A stretch of DNA of 64,000 nt from Clostridium sp. (GCA_018377235.1 JAGZZT010000001.1:186001-250000), one strand, 5' to 3'; positions 41,814 to 50,936 are shown, counted from the first letter of the stretch. Program-made: numbers and translations. The notes: generated by a model not told the origin, from the letters alone.

Positions 41814-43718
41814 TTACTCTAAAATTTTCCTGTAGTGAGTCCAACTTCTGTCAGACAGGCTTACTGTAACATTATTTGTTTTTCCAGCGCTCTCATGAAT
41901 GCAAATCATTTTTCCAGTAGCTGGATCCCAGCCTAAAAACATAACCACATGAGCCTCATCTCCAGGAACTACAGCAATATCCCCAGGCTTTAATTCCTCC
42001 CTGGGTATTTCCACTCCGCTGGCAGCTAAACTGCTGGTTCCTCCGCTGGTAACCGGTGTTCCCAGTGCTGACCAGTACACCCAGTTAATCCATCCAGAAC
42101 AGTCCAGACCTTTCAGAGTTCTTCCCATCTGATCTGGTTCTGTAACGCTGAAAAACTGATTTCCTGTATAGCCCGGCCGTGAAGCCTTTCCTCCAAAATG
42201 ATATGGAATTTTCCCAACCGAATCCAAGGCACAAGCAATTAATTCTCTTCTTTCCGGCGATATATCTTCTGGAAGCAGCGCCATATGAGCTTCTAACTCC
42301 TGTTTTGTCAGTGTTCTTCCAAAAGACATCTCTTCTGATTTTAAACCATATTTTGCTTCCCAATCCTGAGACGCAAGCTCCCGGGCAGCCGTCTGAGCCT
42401 CTTCTGTCCACCCGCTCCATCCATTATTCGCAGAGACAGCTTTTTCTTCTTCCGTTTCCTGTATCGATGCAGCTAAAGAAAACAGGTTTTTTTGTTCATT
42501 CAGCCCTGTTACAGTGATTGTAACCACCACATCCACATGGCCTGGACAGACAGAAAAATCTGAGGAGCCGCTATCTGAACTATTTTCCGGCACTGTTTCT
42601 GTCTCTCCCACAGCCTCCGACTCTTCCTTGGAATCAGCTGGTACAGTTTCAGCAGTCTGCATCGTCTGATCCGAGACTTCTGAAGTTGATACTGATTCTG
42701 CGGCAGATGCCGTTTCTTCTTGGGACACAGGCTTAAGGCTTTCAGAAGGCTGTGAAGATGCATCAGGCAAATTAGAACTGGAACCTGGCCCTGAAGCTTC
42801 CAGGGCTGGACTGCTCTCAGCTGTTTGAGTCTGAGACACGTCGGCTGACTCTTCTGTCCGCCCTTGTACCTGTTTTTCTATGTCTTTTTGCTCCTCTTCA
42901 GGCTCTGCAGTTTTCACCTGAGAAGGCACAAATTCAGTCTCATCCTCTTCGTCAGTCTCTTCGCAGCCGTCACAGTAATAAACCGATCCAATTGAAATAT
43001 CATATCGATGGGATGCTTCCCACAGCTTTAACGCATAGGTTTCTGTTGACTGTACATGATCCCACTGGTGAAAATAAGAATATACATTTGTAAGCGCCAG
43101 TATTTCCTTTGTGTTGCTGTATTCCGCACTTTCTTTCCCATCTCCATTAAGAAAACGAAAGCGGATTCCTGTTCTATAAGGAAGATGGTTCAATTCCTGA
43201 TAAATACGATGCATCCAATTCTGTTCTTTTTCATTAAGCTCTTCAAACAGCTCTGCTCCGACCGACTTTTGGTGAAGCTCTGGCCCTAACCTGCTCAATT
43301 TCTGCAAAAATCCCTGAACCAGCAAATCTGCAGCCGAATTCTGGATGTCTCCTTCTATCTCCTTCTCAGCTCTGCTCATGATGGGAAACAGGTAAGCAAG
43401 ATTATACTCTGTCAGTGATGGCACATATTCAAAGCTCTGCCAAAATCCATAAATATGACTTCCCACCCTTCTGATATGATCCTTCCCTATGGAATATAGA
43501 GTTTTCTCTTTTTTTAGCTCTGTCTTAGACTTTTCTCCGGTTCCTGGATCTGCAATGCCTTCCTTCTCTATATCCTGTTTAGAGCTTAAAACTGCTGAAT
43601 ATCCTTTTCCTGATGCTCCCATCCACTCTGACAATACTACCGGAGGAACTGACAGTGCCGCCATCGCCAAAGCTGTAACTATGTATGTTTTAATATCATT
43701 TTTCATATGTATCTTCAT
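41814..43718 (-). CDS. Secreted NlpC/P60 cell-wall hydrolase with acidic linker
   Basis: This is a 634-residue exported protein. The N-terminal signal or anchor segment is IVTALAMAALSVPPVVLSEW. A coiled, charged region follows (about 60-240), then a low-complexity linker rich in E, S, A, T and Q (about 245-400) and a C-terminal NlpC/P60 peptidase domain with GLDCSGW (Cys nucleophile), AHVVMFLG (His) and the third polar residue near ICIHES. It would cleave peptide stems in peptidoglycan. The start is uncertain: ATG 43718 and ATG 43706 both precede the signal and neither has a clear ribosome-binding site. The linker suggests passage through the wall. Confidence 0.8.
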   Translation of the reverse strand: MKIHMKNDIKTYIVTALAMAALSVPPVVLSEWMGASGKGYSAVLSSKQDIEKEGIADPGTGEKSKTELKKEKTLYSIGKDHIRRVGSHIYGFWQSFEYVPSLTEYNLAYLFPIMSRAEKEIEGDIQNSAADLLVQGFLQKLSRLGPELHQKSVGAELFEELNEKEQNWMHRIYQELNHLPYRTGIRFRFLNGDGKESAEYSNTKEILALTNVYSYFHQWDHVQSTETYALKLWEASHRYDISIGSVYYCDGCEETDEEDETEFVPSQVKTAEPEEEQKDIEKQVQGRTEESADVSQTQTAESSPALEASGPGSSSNLPDASSQPSESLKPVSQEETASAAESVSTSEVSDQTMQTAETVPADSKEESEAVGETETVPENSSDSGSSDFSVCPGHVDVVVTITVTGLNEQKNLFSLAASIQETEEEKAVSANNGWSGWTEEAQTAARELASQDWEAKYGLKSEEMSFGRTLTKQELEAHMALLPEDISPERRELIACALDSVGKIPYHFGGKASRPGYTGNQFFSVTEPDQMGRTLKGLDCSGWINWVYWSALGTPVTSGGTSSLAASGVEIPREELKPGDIAVVPGDEAHVVMFLGWDPATGKMICIHESAGKTNNVTVSLSDRSWTHYRKILE

Positions 43719-43845
43719 ATCTGCCGCAACAAATCCCGTCTGACAAAAACTCAGCTGAAAACAGCCTGTTCTATTACAATAACACTGATCAGCTTTGCAT
43801 ATCAATCAAAAAAGACGAAATTTTTTCTTAATCTTAAAATGAAGA

Positions 43846-43888
43846 CAGCGTCTGCGTACAAAAATAATACGATATGTACGCGACGCTG
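43846..43888. repeat. Near-perfect 14-15 bp inverted repeat
   Basis: CAGCGTCTGCGTACA (43846-43860) pairs with TGTACGCGACGCTG (43875-43888) with a single bulged base. It lies between the NlpC/P60 gene and the terminator of the cytidylate-kinase-like gene, upstream of the NlpC/P60 start. The GC-rich symmetrical core GCGTAC/GTACGC looks like an operator half-site pair, or a processing hairpin in the leader. Confidence 0.7.
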
Positions 43889-43912
43889 AACTTTTCTACG
43901 ATATAAATATAA

Positions 43913-43936
43913 GGCGGTTTCCCAAAAGAAACCGCC
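43913..43936 (-). terminator. Terminator of the cytidylate-kinase-like gene
   Basis: GGCGGTTTC (43913-43921) and GAAACCGCC (43928-43936) form a perfect 9-bp stem. On the minus strand a T-rich stretch interrupted by A follows, and the stop of the upstream gene is 77 bases away. Confidence 0.65.
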
Positions 43937-44012
43937 CGCCGCCTGGCGCAGACCAATCCCGGATCCCCTGAAGCTTCACAAATTATATAATTTCACAAAC
44001 TATGTAATGCTT

Positions 44013-44666
44013 CTATACCTGAGAATTTTTGCTTTTCAGATACTCCATTTTTGTGTCTGCAAAAGCTTTAATTACCTTTACAGCTCCTTCATATCCTACT
44101 ACGCTGCTGTTAATGCAGATATCATAGCTCTTGCAGTCTCCCCAGCGCTTGCTGGAATAATAATTATAATAGCTGGCACGGCGTTTATCCGTCTTAATCA
44201 TGATATCCTTAGCCTTTGTACGATCTACATTATGGCTGTTCATCAGATGGCGGATTTTATCCTCCTCATTTCCGCAGATAAAAACAGATACCATTCCCGG
44301 ATACTCTGCCAGCGCATAGTCTGCACACCGGCCTACAATCACGCAGGATTCCTCCTCAGCCAGTTTTTTAATCGCTTCAAACTGAGCAAGAAAAACTTTC
44401 TGATTTAGAGGCATATCCATATACCCCAGTCCGCCTGTGTATCCTACAGAATAGGAATCCATAATAAGTGAATAAAGGAAACTGTTTGTAGGTTTCTCAT
44501 CATGCGTCTTAAACAGCTCCTCACACAAACCGCTCTGCTTTGCAGCCAGAGTAAGCAGTTCCTTATCATAACACTTAATTCCCAGCTCACTGGCCAGCAT
44601 CTGACCAATCTGGCGTCCTGCACTTCCGCTTTCACGTCCTATTGTAATCACGAGATTATGTTTCAT
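44013..44666 (-). CDS. Cytidylate-kinase-like family protein
   Basis: This is a 217-residue protein of the cytidylate-kinase-like family. ITIGRESGSAGRQIG is the nucleotide-binding N-terminus in which GxxxxGG replaces the classic P-loop of Cmk, and SCVIVGRCADYAL is the second hallmark. The genuine substrate of this family is not established, and classic CMP kinase activity should not be assumed. The 14-base direct repeat at 44657-44713 overlaps its start codon. Confidence 0.8.
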   Translation of the reverse strand: MKHNLVITIGRESGSAGRQIGQMLASELGIKCYDKELLTLAAKQSGLCEELFKTHDEKPTNSFLYSLIMDSYSVGYTGGLGYMDMPLNQKVFLAQFEAIKKLAEEESCVIVGRCADYALAEYPGMVSVFICGNEEDKIRHLMNSHNVDRTKAKDIMIKTDKRRASYYNYYSSKRWGDCKSYDICINSSVVGYEGAVKVIKAFADTKMEYLKSKNSQV

Positions 44667-44713
44667 ATGAACACTCCCTTCCGAAATTTCATTACGAAAT
44701 ATGTTTCATATGA
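44657..44713. repeat. 14-base direct repeat at the start of the cytidylate-kinase-like gene
   Basis: TATGTTTCATATGA occurs at 44657-44670 and again at 44700-44713, 43 bases apart. Each contains the palindromic core TCATATGA. The first copy includes the start codon, the second lies just downstream of a minus-strand TATAAT at about 44716-44721. The spacing, about four helical turns, fits cooperative repressor binding. Confidence 0.55.
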
Positions 44714-44769
44714 GTATTATAGCTCAAAATTTCTGAAAAGTCATCACTTTTTAACAAAAATATCAGCTT

Positions 44770-45708
44770 TTATATTTTTCTCAACTTTTCAAGAAGATTT
44801 TCAAAATATTCTGGGAGCGGAGCCGAAAATTCCATGTATTCTCCAGTTCTTGGGTGAATAATTCCGAGAATTCCCGCATGCAGCGTCTGTCCTTGGAGCT
44901 TAAACGGACATTTCGATGGCCCGTACACGCTGTCACCCAAAAGCGGATGGTTCAGACTGGCCATATGCACACGAATCTGGTGAGTCCGCCCCGTCTCCAG
45001 CTGGCACTCCACATAAGTAAACTGTTTAAATCTCTCTAAAACTTTGTAATGGGTTACCGCATGCTTTCCGTTTTTCTGGTTAATGCTCATCTTTTTTCTA
45101 TCAACGGGGTGGCGGCCAATCGGCGCGTCCACCGTTCCCTCGTCCTCCCGAATTACTCCATGGACAATCGCATAATATTTCCTTGTAATCGAGTGAACTT
45201 TCAGCTGCTCTGCAATCGAATTATGAGCAAAATCATTTTTACATACAATCAGAACACCCGTGGTGTCCATATCGATCCGATGGACAATCCCAGGACGCAT
45301 CACTCCGTTAATTCCGGAAAGATCCCCGCGGCAGTGATACATCAGACCATTGACCAGTGTCTGGCTGTAGTGTCCAGCCGCCGGATGCACCACCATCCCT
45401 TTGGGCTTATTGATGAGAATAATATCCTTATCTTCATATAAGATATCCAACGGAATCGGCTCTGCCTCAATCTCCGGCTCCACTGCCTCAGGAACCTCCA
45501 ATGCCACCGTCTCTCCAGCTGATACGCGGTAACTGCTTTTAACCGTTATTCCATCTACCTCTATCAGCTGAGACTTCAGCAATTTCTGCAGATAAGACCG
45601 GGTAAGACCACAGCAGGCTTCTGACAGGTATTTGTCAATTCGTTCTCCCTGAAATTCCTCTGGCACAAGATAACTCTGTTTCAATCTTTTTCCTCCGTTC
45701 TCCTCCAT
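44770..45708 (-). CDS. rluD: RluD-type 23S rRNA pseudouridine synthase
   Basis: This is a 312-residue RluA-family enzyme with an N-terminal S4 domain (ERIDKYLSEACCGLTRSYLQKLL) and the catalytic HRIDMDTTGVLIV. The TGRTHQIRVHMASLNHPLLGDSVYG block matches RluD, which in other bacteria modifies helix 69 of 23S rRNA. The start is uncertain: ATG 45708 has a weak ribosome-binding site, while an in-frame TTG at 45684 sits 6 bases after CGGAGGA. It follows lspA by 57 bases, the common lspA-rluD arrangement. Confidence 0.92.
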   Translation of the reverse strand: MEENGGKRLKQSYLVPEEFQGERIDKYLSEACCGLTRSYLQKLLKSQLIEVDGITVKSSYRVSAGETVALEVPEAVEPEIEAEPIPLDILYEDKDIILINKPKGMVVHPAAGHYSQTLVNGLMYHCRGDLSGINGVMRPGIVHRIDMDTTGVLIVCKNDFAHNSIAEQLKVHSITRKYYAIVHGVIREDEGTVDAPIGRHPVDRKKMSINQKNGKHAVTHYKVLERFKQFTYVECQLETGRTHQIRVHMASLNHPLLGDSVYGPSKCPFKLQGQTLHAGILGIIHPRTGEYMEFSAPLPEYFENLLEKLRKI

Positions 45709-45764
45709 CTCTTCTCTGCGGCCCTGCAGATTTCATGCTGACGCAGCCGTCTGTCTGCCGCAAT

Positions 45765-46283
45765 TTATCCTTCTTTTCTCTGTTTCTGGAACGAAAGGAA
45801 GGACAGTTCCTCCTCCGAATAGACAAAAAAGATTAAAACCATCAAAAGGAAGGTAGCTATTACCACATAGCAGTCGGCCACATTGAAAATAGGGAAATCT
45901 ATCAGTTTAAAATAGAGGAAATCGACTACATATCCCTGGCTGATTCTGTCAATCATATTTCCAACAGCCCCCGATACCAGTAAAAACAGGCACACCGTCA
46001 GAGGAAGAAAGCGGCGTTCTGAAGGCATCCGAATCAGTACAAAAACTGCCGCCGCCAACACAAAAGCTGCAATAACGAAAAATAAAAGCTGTTTTCCCTG
46101 CAGCATTCCAAATGCCGCCCCACGGTTTTCCGAGTAATAAAATTCAAAAATTCCATCTATCAGCACAAACGGCTGATTTCCTTTCAGCTTCGCAACAGCC
46201 AAGGCCTTTGTCCACTGATCAAATCCAATAGACGCAATTAAGCCAGCTGCAAAAAAAAGAAGCTGTCTGACTTTCTGATTCAT
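45765..46283 (-). CDS. lspA: Lipoprotein signal peptidase (signal peptidase II)
   Basis: This is a 172-residue integral membrane aspartyl protease with four membrane segments. It removes signal peptides from prolipoproteins such as the nucleoside-binding lipoprotein at 15664. The catalytic aspartates are in GNMIDRISQGYVVDF and FNVADCYV. The ribosome-binding site is AAAGGAGA. rluD follows downstream and aroB precedes it by 31 bases. Confidence 0.96.
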   Translation of the reverse strand: MNQKVRQLLFFAAGLIASIGFDQWTKALAVAKLKGNQPFVLIDGIFEFYYSENRGAAFGMLQGKQLLFFVIAAFVLAAAVFVLIRMPSERRFLPLTVCLFLLVSGAVGNMIDRISQGYVVDFLYFKLIDFPIFNVADCYVVIATFLLMVLIFFVYSEEELSFLSFQKQRKEG

Positions 46284-46314
46284 GTATCCTTGTCTCCTTT
46301 AATCAGCTTTACAG

Positions 46315-47403
46315 TTAAGCAAAAATATACTGCAGAGCTTCTTCCATCTCTTTTGTTGTTACTGTACGGTCTACAAATGCCTGTCCCACCTCTTTCAGCA
46401 GGATAAATCGAATGATACCAGAATCCATTTTTTTATCGTTGGCTGTAGCTGCAATCACTGAAGGAATATCAAGTCCGCTGACAGAGGTTTTAATTCCAAA
46501 CCAGGACAACGCGGATATAAAGCGCTCCGTCTCCTCCATAGAAATATATCCTCTCTTTGCAGAAATGTACATGCCTGCAATAGAACCCAAAGCGACACAT
46601 TCTCCATGCAACAGTTCAAAATTTTTAAGCTTTTCAATGGCGTGTCCCAGCGTGTGTCCGAAATTTAAGAGCATTCGGTCTCCCTTCTCAGATGGATCCC
46701 GCTCTACCACTCTCCGCTTAATGTGATTGCTCTCCACTACCAGCTGCTCTAAAGCAGCCATATCCATACTGCGGATCGCCTCTTTATGCTCCAAAATCCA
46801 CTCATAATATTCTCTGGACTGGATCAGGCCATGCTTAATTACCTCTCCCATTCCTGCCGAAAACTGCTCCTGTGGAAGCGTTTTGAGAGCTGCAATATTC
46901 TCATAAACCAGCTTAGGCATATGAAAAGCTCCCACCATATTTTTATAGGCATCGAAATCTACCCCTGTCTTTCCGCCGATACTGCTGTCCACCTGAGACA
47001 AAAGAGTCGTGGGAAGCTGGATAAAAGAAATGCCTCTCAGATAAGTCGCGGCGGCAAACCCGCACAGATCTCCTACCACACCTCCTCCCAATGCTGCCAG
47101 CATGTCATTGCGATCAAACTTTGCCAAAATCAAAGTTTCATAAAGTTCTCTGACTGTATCTAAGTTTTTATGTTCCTCACCAGCTGGAAATATAAAGGAG
47201 ATCACCTGGCTGCAGCAGGATGCTAAAAGATTTTTTACCTCCTCTAAATACAAAGGAGCTACGTTGGAATCTGTTACAATACAAATTTTTCTATGTTCCA
47301 GATGAAACATTTCCAATTCTTTTGGAAGCGCGGAAAAATCCTGTTCCAGAAGAATATCGTAAACTGGTTTTTCATCCACACGAACTGTCATTCTGTTTGG
47401 CAT
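46315..47403 (-). CDS. aroB: 3-dehydroquinate synthase
   Basis: This is a 362-residue NAD- and metal-dependent enzyme of the shikimate pathway. ALGGGVVGDLCGFAAATYLRG binds NAD, DSSIGGKTGVDF and GEVIKHGLI carry substrate and metal contacts, and FGHTLGHAIE supplies a metal-binding histidine. The length is typical. It lies alone among cell-envelope and translation genes; no other shikimate genes are in the window. Confidence 0.96.
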   Translation of the reverse strand: MPNRMTVRVDEKPVYDILLEQDFSALPKELEMFHLEHRKICIVTDSNVAPLYLEEVKNLLASCCSQVISFIFPAGEEHKNLDTVRELYETLILAKFDRNDMLAALGGGVVGDLCGFAAATYLRGISFIQLPTTLLSQVDSSIGGKTGVDFDAYKNMVGAFHMPKLVYENIAALKTLPQEQFSAGMGEVIKHGLIQSREYYEWILEHKEAIRSMDMAALEQLVVESNHIKRRVVERDPSEKGDRMLLNFGHTLGHAIEKLKNFELLHGECVALGSIAGMYISAKRGYISMEETERFISALSWFGIKTSVSGLDIPSVIAATANDKKMDSGIIRFILLKEVGQAFVDRTVTTKEMEEALQYIFA

Positions 47404-47512
47404 TTATGTCATCCTTTTACTGCCTTCCAGCTGTCTTCAGCCGGCAAAACAGCCCTTTCTGTCTTTTTTATATACTTCGGATCGTTTGTTCTAGGCCAGA
47501 ACTTGTCCTTCA

Positions 47513-48268
47513 TCAGCAGTATTTTCTGGCAGATACAAAAATTCTGCCCTTTTTTGTTTCGTTTTCTGTACCTGTAAACTGGAATTTTCCAATTCCACGA
47601 ACAGATACAACCTCTCCCCCCTTCAGCTGCAGAGAAGGAGAGGATACAAGACGTCCATCTACGAAAACCTTTTCCCCCTGAATATATGGAATAATCTTCG
47701 TTCTGGAACTGTGATATACCATGGCCAGCACATTATCCAGCCTGGGGGAGGCAACGCTTCCGCGTACCTCCTCGTATTTCTGCACTGCCTGACAGGACAG
47801 GAGCGGAACACATTGGCAGACAACAGCAGTATGTTTCACCTGTCTCAGCTCATTTGAAATGTATTCCTCCATCCGCTTCAAGCAAAAAATAAAACAGCCG
47901 TCCTCATTTATGACAATATCCCCCAGCATACTCCTCTCGATTCCCAGATTCATCAACGCACCCAGATAATCTCTGTGGGTGAGCGTTTCAGCGAAACGGG
48001 TGTTAAGCGGTTTCACTTCCAATATACTGATAGGCGGTTCCATCGTCTCCTCTTCATAGGACGGCAGAAAACAGACAATCTTACGCTCTGACGGCTCATA
48101 GCCGCCTGTCAGCATAAAGCGTACAGGCGGCAGGTTCCGCTCCAGAGAATGAAAAACTGTCTGCTCATTCAGATTTAAGAAATCTGTATATGACGGAATA
48201 TCACGCTGGCAGCAAAGATTCGCCAGATCCAGAATCCGTTTTTTTAATAACTGTTCTTCCCTGTTCAT
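47513..48268 (-). CDS. ylmH: YlmH-family S4-domain RNA-binding protein
   Basis: This is a 251-residue protein of the YlmH family, encoded in division clusters of Gram-positive bacteria. A C-terminal S4 domain (VFVDGRLVSSPSLQLKGGEVVSVRGIGKF) binds RNA, and the N-terminal part (LSRA-type fold, FLNLNEQTVFHSLE) is family-specific. YlmH has been linked to rescue of stalled 50S-peptidyl-tRNA complexes. It starts 7 bases after the sepF stop without a clear Shine-Dalgarno sequence, so it depends on translation of sepF. Confidence 0.88.
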   Translation of the reverse strand: MNREEQLLKKRILDLANLCCQRDIPSYTDFLNLNEQTVFHSLERNLPPVRFMLTGGYEPSERKIVCFLPSYEEETMEPPISILEVKPLNTRFAETLTHRDYLGALMNLGIERSMLGDIVINEDGCFIFCLKRMEEYISNELRQVKHTAVVCQCVPLLSCQAVQKYEEVRGSVASPRLDNVLAMVYHSSRTKIIPYIQGEKVFVDGRLVSSPSLQLKGGEVVSVRGIGKFQFTGTENETKKGRIFVSARKYC

Positions 48269-48274
48269 ATTTCG

Positions 48275-48811
48275 TTATAAATGAAAGCTGAGACCTGAGA
48301 CGTTCATCCCTGCGCCTGACGGCGTATTGGAAAGAAGTTCGCGAAACTCTCCTGACAGCTCCACTGTAGAAGGCGTAGCAATAAAAATGCTGCCGGATAT
48401 TTTCTGAAGATTTCCATCCATGGAATAAGTCGCTCCACATGTAAAATCAATGATTCTCTGAGCAACCTCTAAATGAATGCCCTCCAGGTTAAGTACAACA
48501 GCTTTTCCTTCTAAAAGTCTCTCGCAGATTTCATGTGAATCTTCCATAGATACAGGCTTAATTAAAGAAACTTCCATACCTCTTCTCAACGGCACTACTT
48601 TATTATTGTTAGAAGCCGGCCTGGACAGGAAGCGCGGTCTCTGCTCCGGCTCCTCGTCATATTCGTAATCATCATTATGCTGTTTATTAAATAAACGCCT
48701 GCGAGCCGGCCTTTCCTCCTCTTCGTATTCCTCGTCGAAGTATCCGTCATCTTCGTCGTCATCTGCCTCGTTCAACCGCATCGTGTCCATAATTTTGTTC
48801 AGAATGCTCAT
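48275..48811 (-). CDS. sepF: Cell-division protein SepF
   Basis: This is a 178-residue protein with an N-terminal membrane-targeting amphipathic helix (MSILNKIMDTMRLN), a very acidic linker (EADDDEDDGYFDEEYEEEE) and a C-terminal domain (EVSLIKPVSMEDSHEICERLLEGKAVVLNLEG... IIDFTCGATYSMDG) that forms rings binding FtsZ. SepF tethers the Z-ring to the membrane. The start codon overlaps the yggS stop (ATGA), which couples the two. Confidence 0.95.
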   Translation of the reverse strand: MSILNKIMDTMRLNEADDDEDDGYFDEEYEEEERPARRRLFNKQHNDDYEYDEEPEQRPRFLSRPASNNNKVVPLRRGMEVSLIKPVSMEDSHEICERLLEGKAVVLNLEGIHLEVAQRIIDFTCGATYSMDGNLQKISGSIFIATPSTVELSGEFRELLSNTPSGAGMNVSGLSFHL

Positions 48812-49512
48812 ACTCTGCTCTCTCCATTCCTTGTCCTGGCACCGAAAATACCGGTACCCACTCTTATCATGGTTGCGCCCTCCTCGATAGCAACTTCATA
48901 GTCGCCTGTCATTCCCATGGACAGCACACTCATATTAACATTATCAATGTTTTTGCTCCTTATGTCAACATATAATTGGTACAATTTTTTAAAAACTTCC
49001 CGATTATCTTCCGAATTCGATACAAATGGAGCAATTGTCATAAGTCCTTTAATGTGAACGTGAGGAAGTTCTTTTATTTTCATCACAGCATCCTCTACTT
49101 CCTCTGTCCGGAAGCCGAATTTGCTCTCCTCCTCCGCTACATTTACCTCCAAGAGAATGTCCACCGTAAGATCCCTTTTCGCTGCATCCTTCTCAATCTG
49201 CTCTGCCAGCTCTACTGTGTCTACTGAGTGGATGAGAACTGCTTTGTCGATCACCTGGCGCACCTTATTTTTTTGAAGATGGCCGATCATATGCCAGCGT
49301 ACATCCTCCGGCATCTGTTCGTATTTTTCCATAATCTCCTGGACGCGGTTTTCACCAAAATCCCTGGATCCAGCCTCATATGCCTCCTTAAGCATCTCCA
49401 CGGGCTTCGTCTTGCTCACAGAAATCAGAGTCACCTCTTCCTCTCTCCGGCCGCTTTTCTGACAGGCCTGGCGGATTCTTTCATGAACCTCTTCTAAATT
49501 CTCTTTTATCAT
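48808..49512 (-). CDS. yggS: YggS-family PLP-homeostasis protein
   Basis: This is a 234-residue single-domain PLP-binding protein (PLPBP/YggS). The PLP lysine is in ISVSKTKPVEML, followed by GSRDFGENRVQE, and the GxGxxIF-type phosphate-binding turn is near the C-terminus (MIRVGTGIFGAR). It carries no known catalysis and buffers PLP. It lies between an HlyD-like gene and sepF, the standard Gram-positive division-cluster position. Confidence 0.94.
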   Translation of the reverse strand: MIKENLEEVHERIRQACQKSGRREEEVTLISVSKTKPVEMLKEAYEAGSRDFGENRVQEIMEKYEQMPEDVRWHMIGHLQKNKVRQVIDKAVLIHSVDTVELAEQIEKDAAKRDLTVDILLEVNVAEEESKFGFRTEEVEDAVMKIKELPHVHIKGLMTIAPFVSNSEDNREVFKKLYQLYVDIRSKNIDNVNMSVLSMGMTGDYEVAIEEGATMIRVGTGIFGARTRNGESRV

Positions 49513-49532
49513 ACCTGCATCTCCTATTACCT

Positions 49533-50936
49533 TTATTCGTAAATAATCATTCCCTCTGTCACCATAGAGGCGTCCAGAACAATATGATCATACACAGAAA
49601 GACCGTAATCAGTTCCCTTGGCAATCGTAAAATATTCTCCATTGCCGGACAGTTTTTCAATCTTTTTAAATACTGCATAACCCTTATTGATATTATAAAC
49701 GCCCTCTAAAGGAGCAGTCGCTCCAATTTGGTAGCGCTCGCTGGAATCCTGTTTTACAATGTAGTCTCCATTTTTGAAAGCTCCATCCTCAGAAGTTTCC
49801 ACATAGTAGTATTCATCTGTAGCTCCATATATCTCAGCAGGTGTAAAGACCACCGAGGCCTCTCCGCTCTCTGAATAAACCTCTTTGTAAAAACCGGTCT
49901 CAGCACCGCTTTCATCTCCTCCTGAAGCGGCAAATTCCACTGGAACTGTAAAGAAATCCTTTGTTGTAACGGATGTGGCCGGGATCTTAAGTCCCTCTTC
50001 TGTTTCTGAAACAACCTCAAATTCAGCAAAGCGATCTGAGATAAACTGCACCATAAACCGGTCAAAATCAAGTTTTCCGTAAGTTCCTCCATCTGCCCCT
50101 GTAATCTGTGAGTATCTTCCTGAAAGAGTCAGATTATCATCTATAAACTTTACTCTCAGTGCGTCCTTATCTGCATATGCCGCCTTATCTTCCTCTGTTA
50201 GAGGAAAGAGAACCGACCAGCTCTCAGAAGTAATCATCTTATAAACCGGCGTTCCAGCCTCGATAAGCTTTCCAGCCTGTCCCACTGATTTCTTATAGTT
50301 TTCCTTTTTAAAGGAATCGGCTGTCACGGCCGATGGCTCCATCCCCTCATAGGAATCAATAGCATAGGATATAATTCCAGCCTGATCTGTGTAAATCTGC
50401 TGAAAGTGAATTCCCTTTGCCTCAAGTTCTGAATCCAGCTGATCCAAAGCATTAAAATTCACCAGCTCCACAACAGATGCATCCAAAGAGTATTTTTCAT
50501 CATATACGGAAGAAAATTCTGAATCATCATAGGACAGGCACAGAGATGCCAGCTTCTTCTTCAGAAGAGCCAGATTTTCATCTGTAAAAGCCTGACCCGC
50601 CTCCTGGCTTTCTTCCAGGTAGTGTTCCAGCTCTCCTGTCTCATCCAGTGAATAAATACGGGAACCGGCCGCGGCCTTCTTTCCCTCCCGCACATAGTAA
50701 TTCACATATCCTGACTGTTCTGTCTGCTTTACCGTCTCCTCCCGCAGAATCAATCCTGTATATGTTTTATCATTGACAATACTTCCTTCAACAACCTCAT
50801 AAAATTGTATCTTATCCCGCCCAAGGTACTTAAAAACACAAAGAGCCAGATAGAGAAAGATCAGGGTAAATATCAAGGTACCTATATTGAAATTCTTTGG
50901 TTTTCTATAAGGTACTATCTTTTTAGTCTTGGCCAT
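49533..50936 (-). CDS. HlyD-like membrane-anchored protein in the sepF cluster
   Basis: This is a 467-residue protein with a basic N-terminus, one membrane segment (about residues 17-37, IGTLIFTLIFLYLALCVFKYL) and a large extracytoplasmic region. EGSIVNDKTYTGLILREETVKQTEQSGYVNYYVREGKKAAAGSRIYSLDE resembles the lipoyl-like beta region of HlyD-type adaptors, but no ABC transporter or outer-membrane partner is present and the organism is Gram-positive. ATG 50936 follows AAGGAGA; the earlier ATG 50993 has no ribosome-binding site. Its link with yggS, sepF and ylmH suggests a division or wall role. Confidence 0.68.
   Translation of the reverse strand: MAKTKKIVPYRKPKNFNIGTLIFTLIFLYLALCVFKYLGRDKIQFYEVVEGSIVNDKTYTGLILREETVKQTEQSGYVNYYVREGKKAAAGSRIYSLDETGELEHYLEESQEAGQAFTDENLALLKKKLASLCLSYDDSEFSSVYDEKYSLDASVVELVNFNALDQLDSELEAKGIHFQQIYTDQAGIISYAIDSYEGMEPSAVTADSFKKENYKKSVGQAGKLIEAGTPVYKMITSESWSVLFPLTEEDKAAYADKDALRVKFIDDNLTLSGRYSQITGADGGTYGKLDFDRFMVQFISDRFAEFEVVSETEEGLKIPATSVTTKDFFTVPVEFAASGGDESGAETGFYKEVYSESGEASVVFTPAEIYGATDEYYYVETSEDGAFKNGDYIVKQDSSERYQIGATAPLEGVYNINKGYAVFKKIEKLSGNGEYFTIAKGTDYGLSVYDHIVLDASMVTEGMIIYE

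Noticed and set aside
43846..43888. The GC-rich palindrome as an intrinsic terminator
   Set aside because: No T run follows on either strand, and a separate hairpin at 43913-43936 already fits the terminator role.
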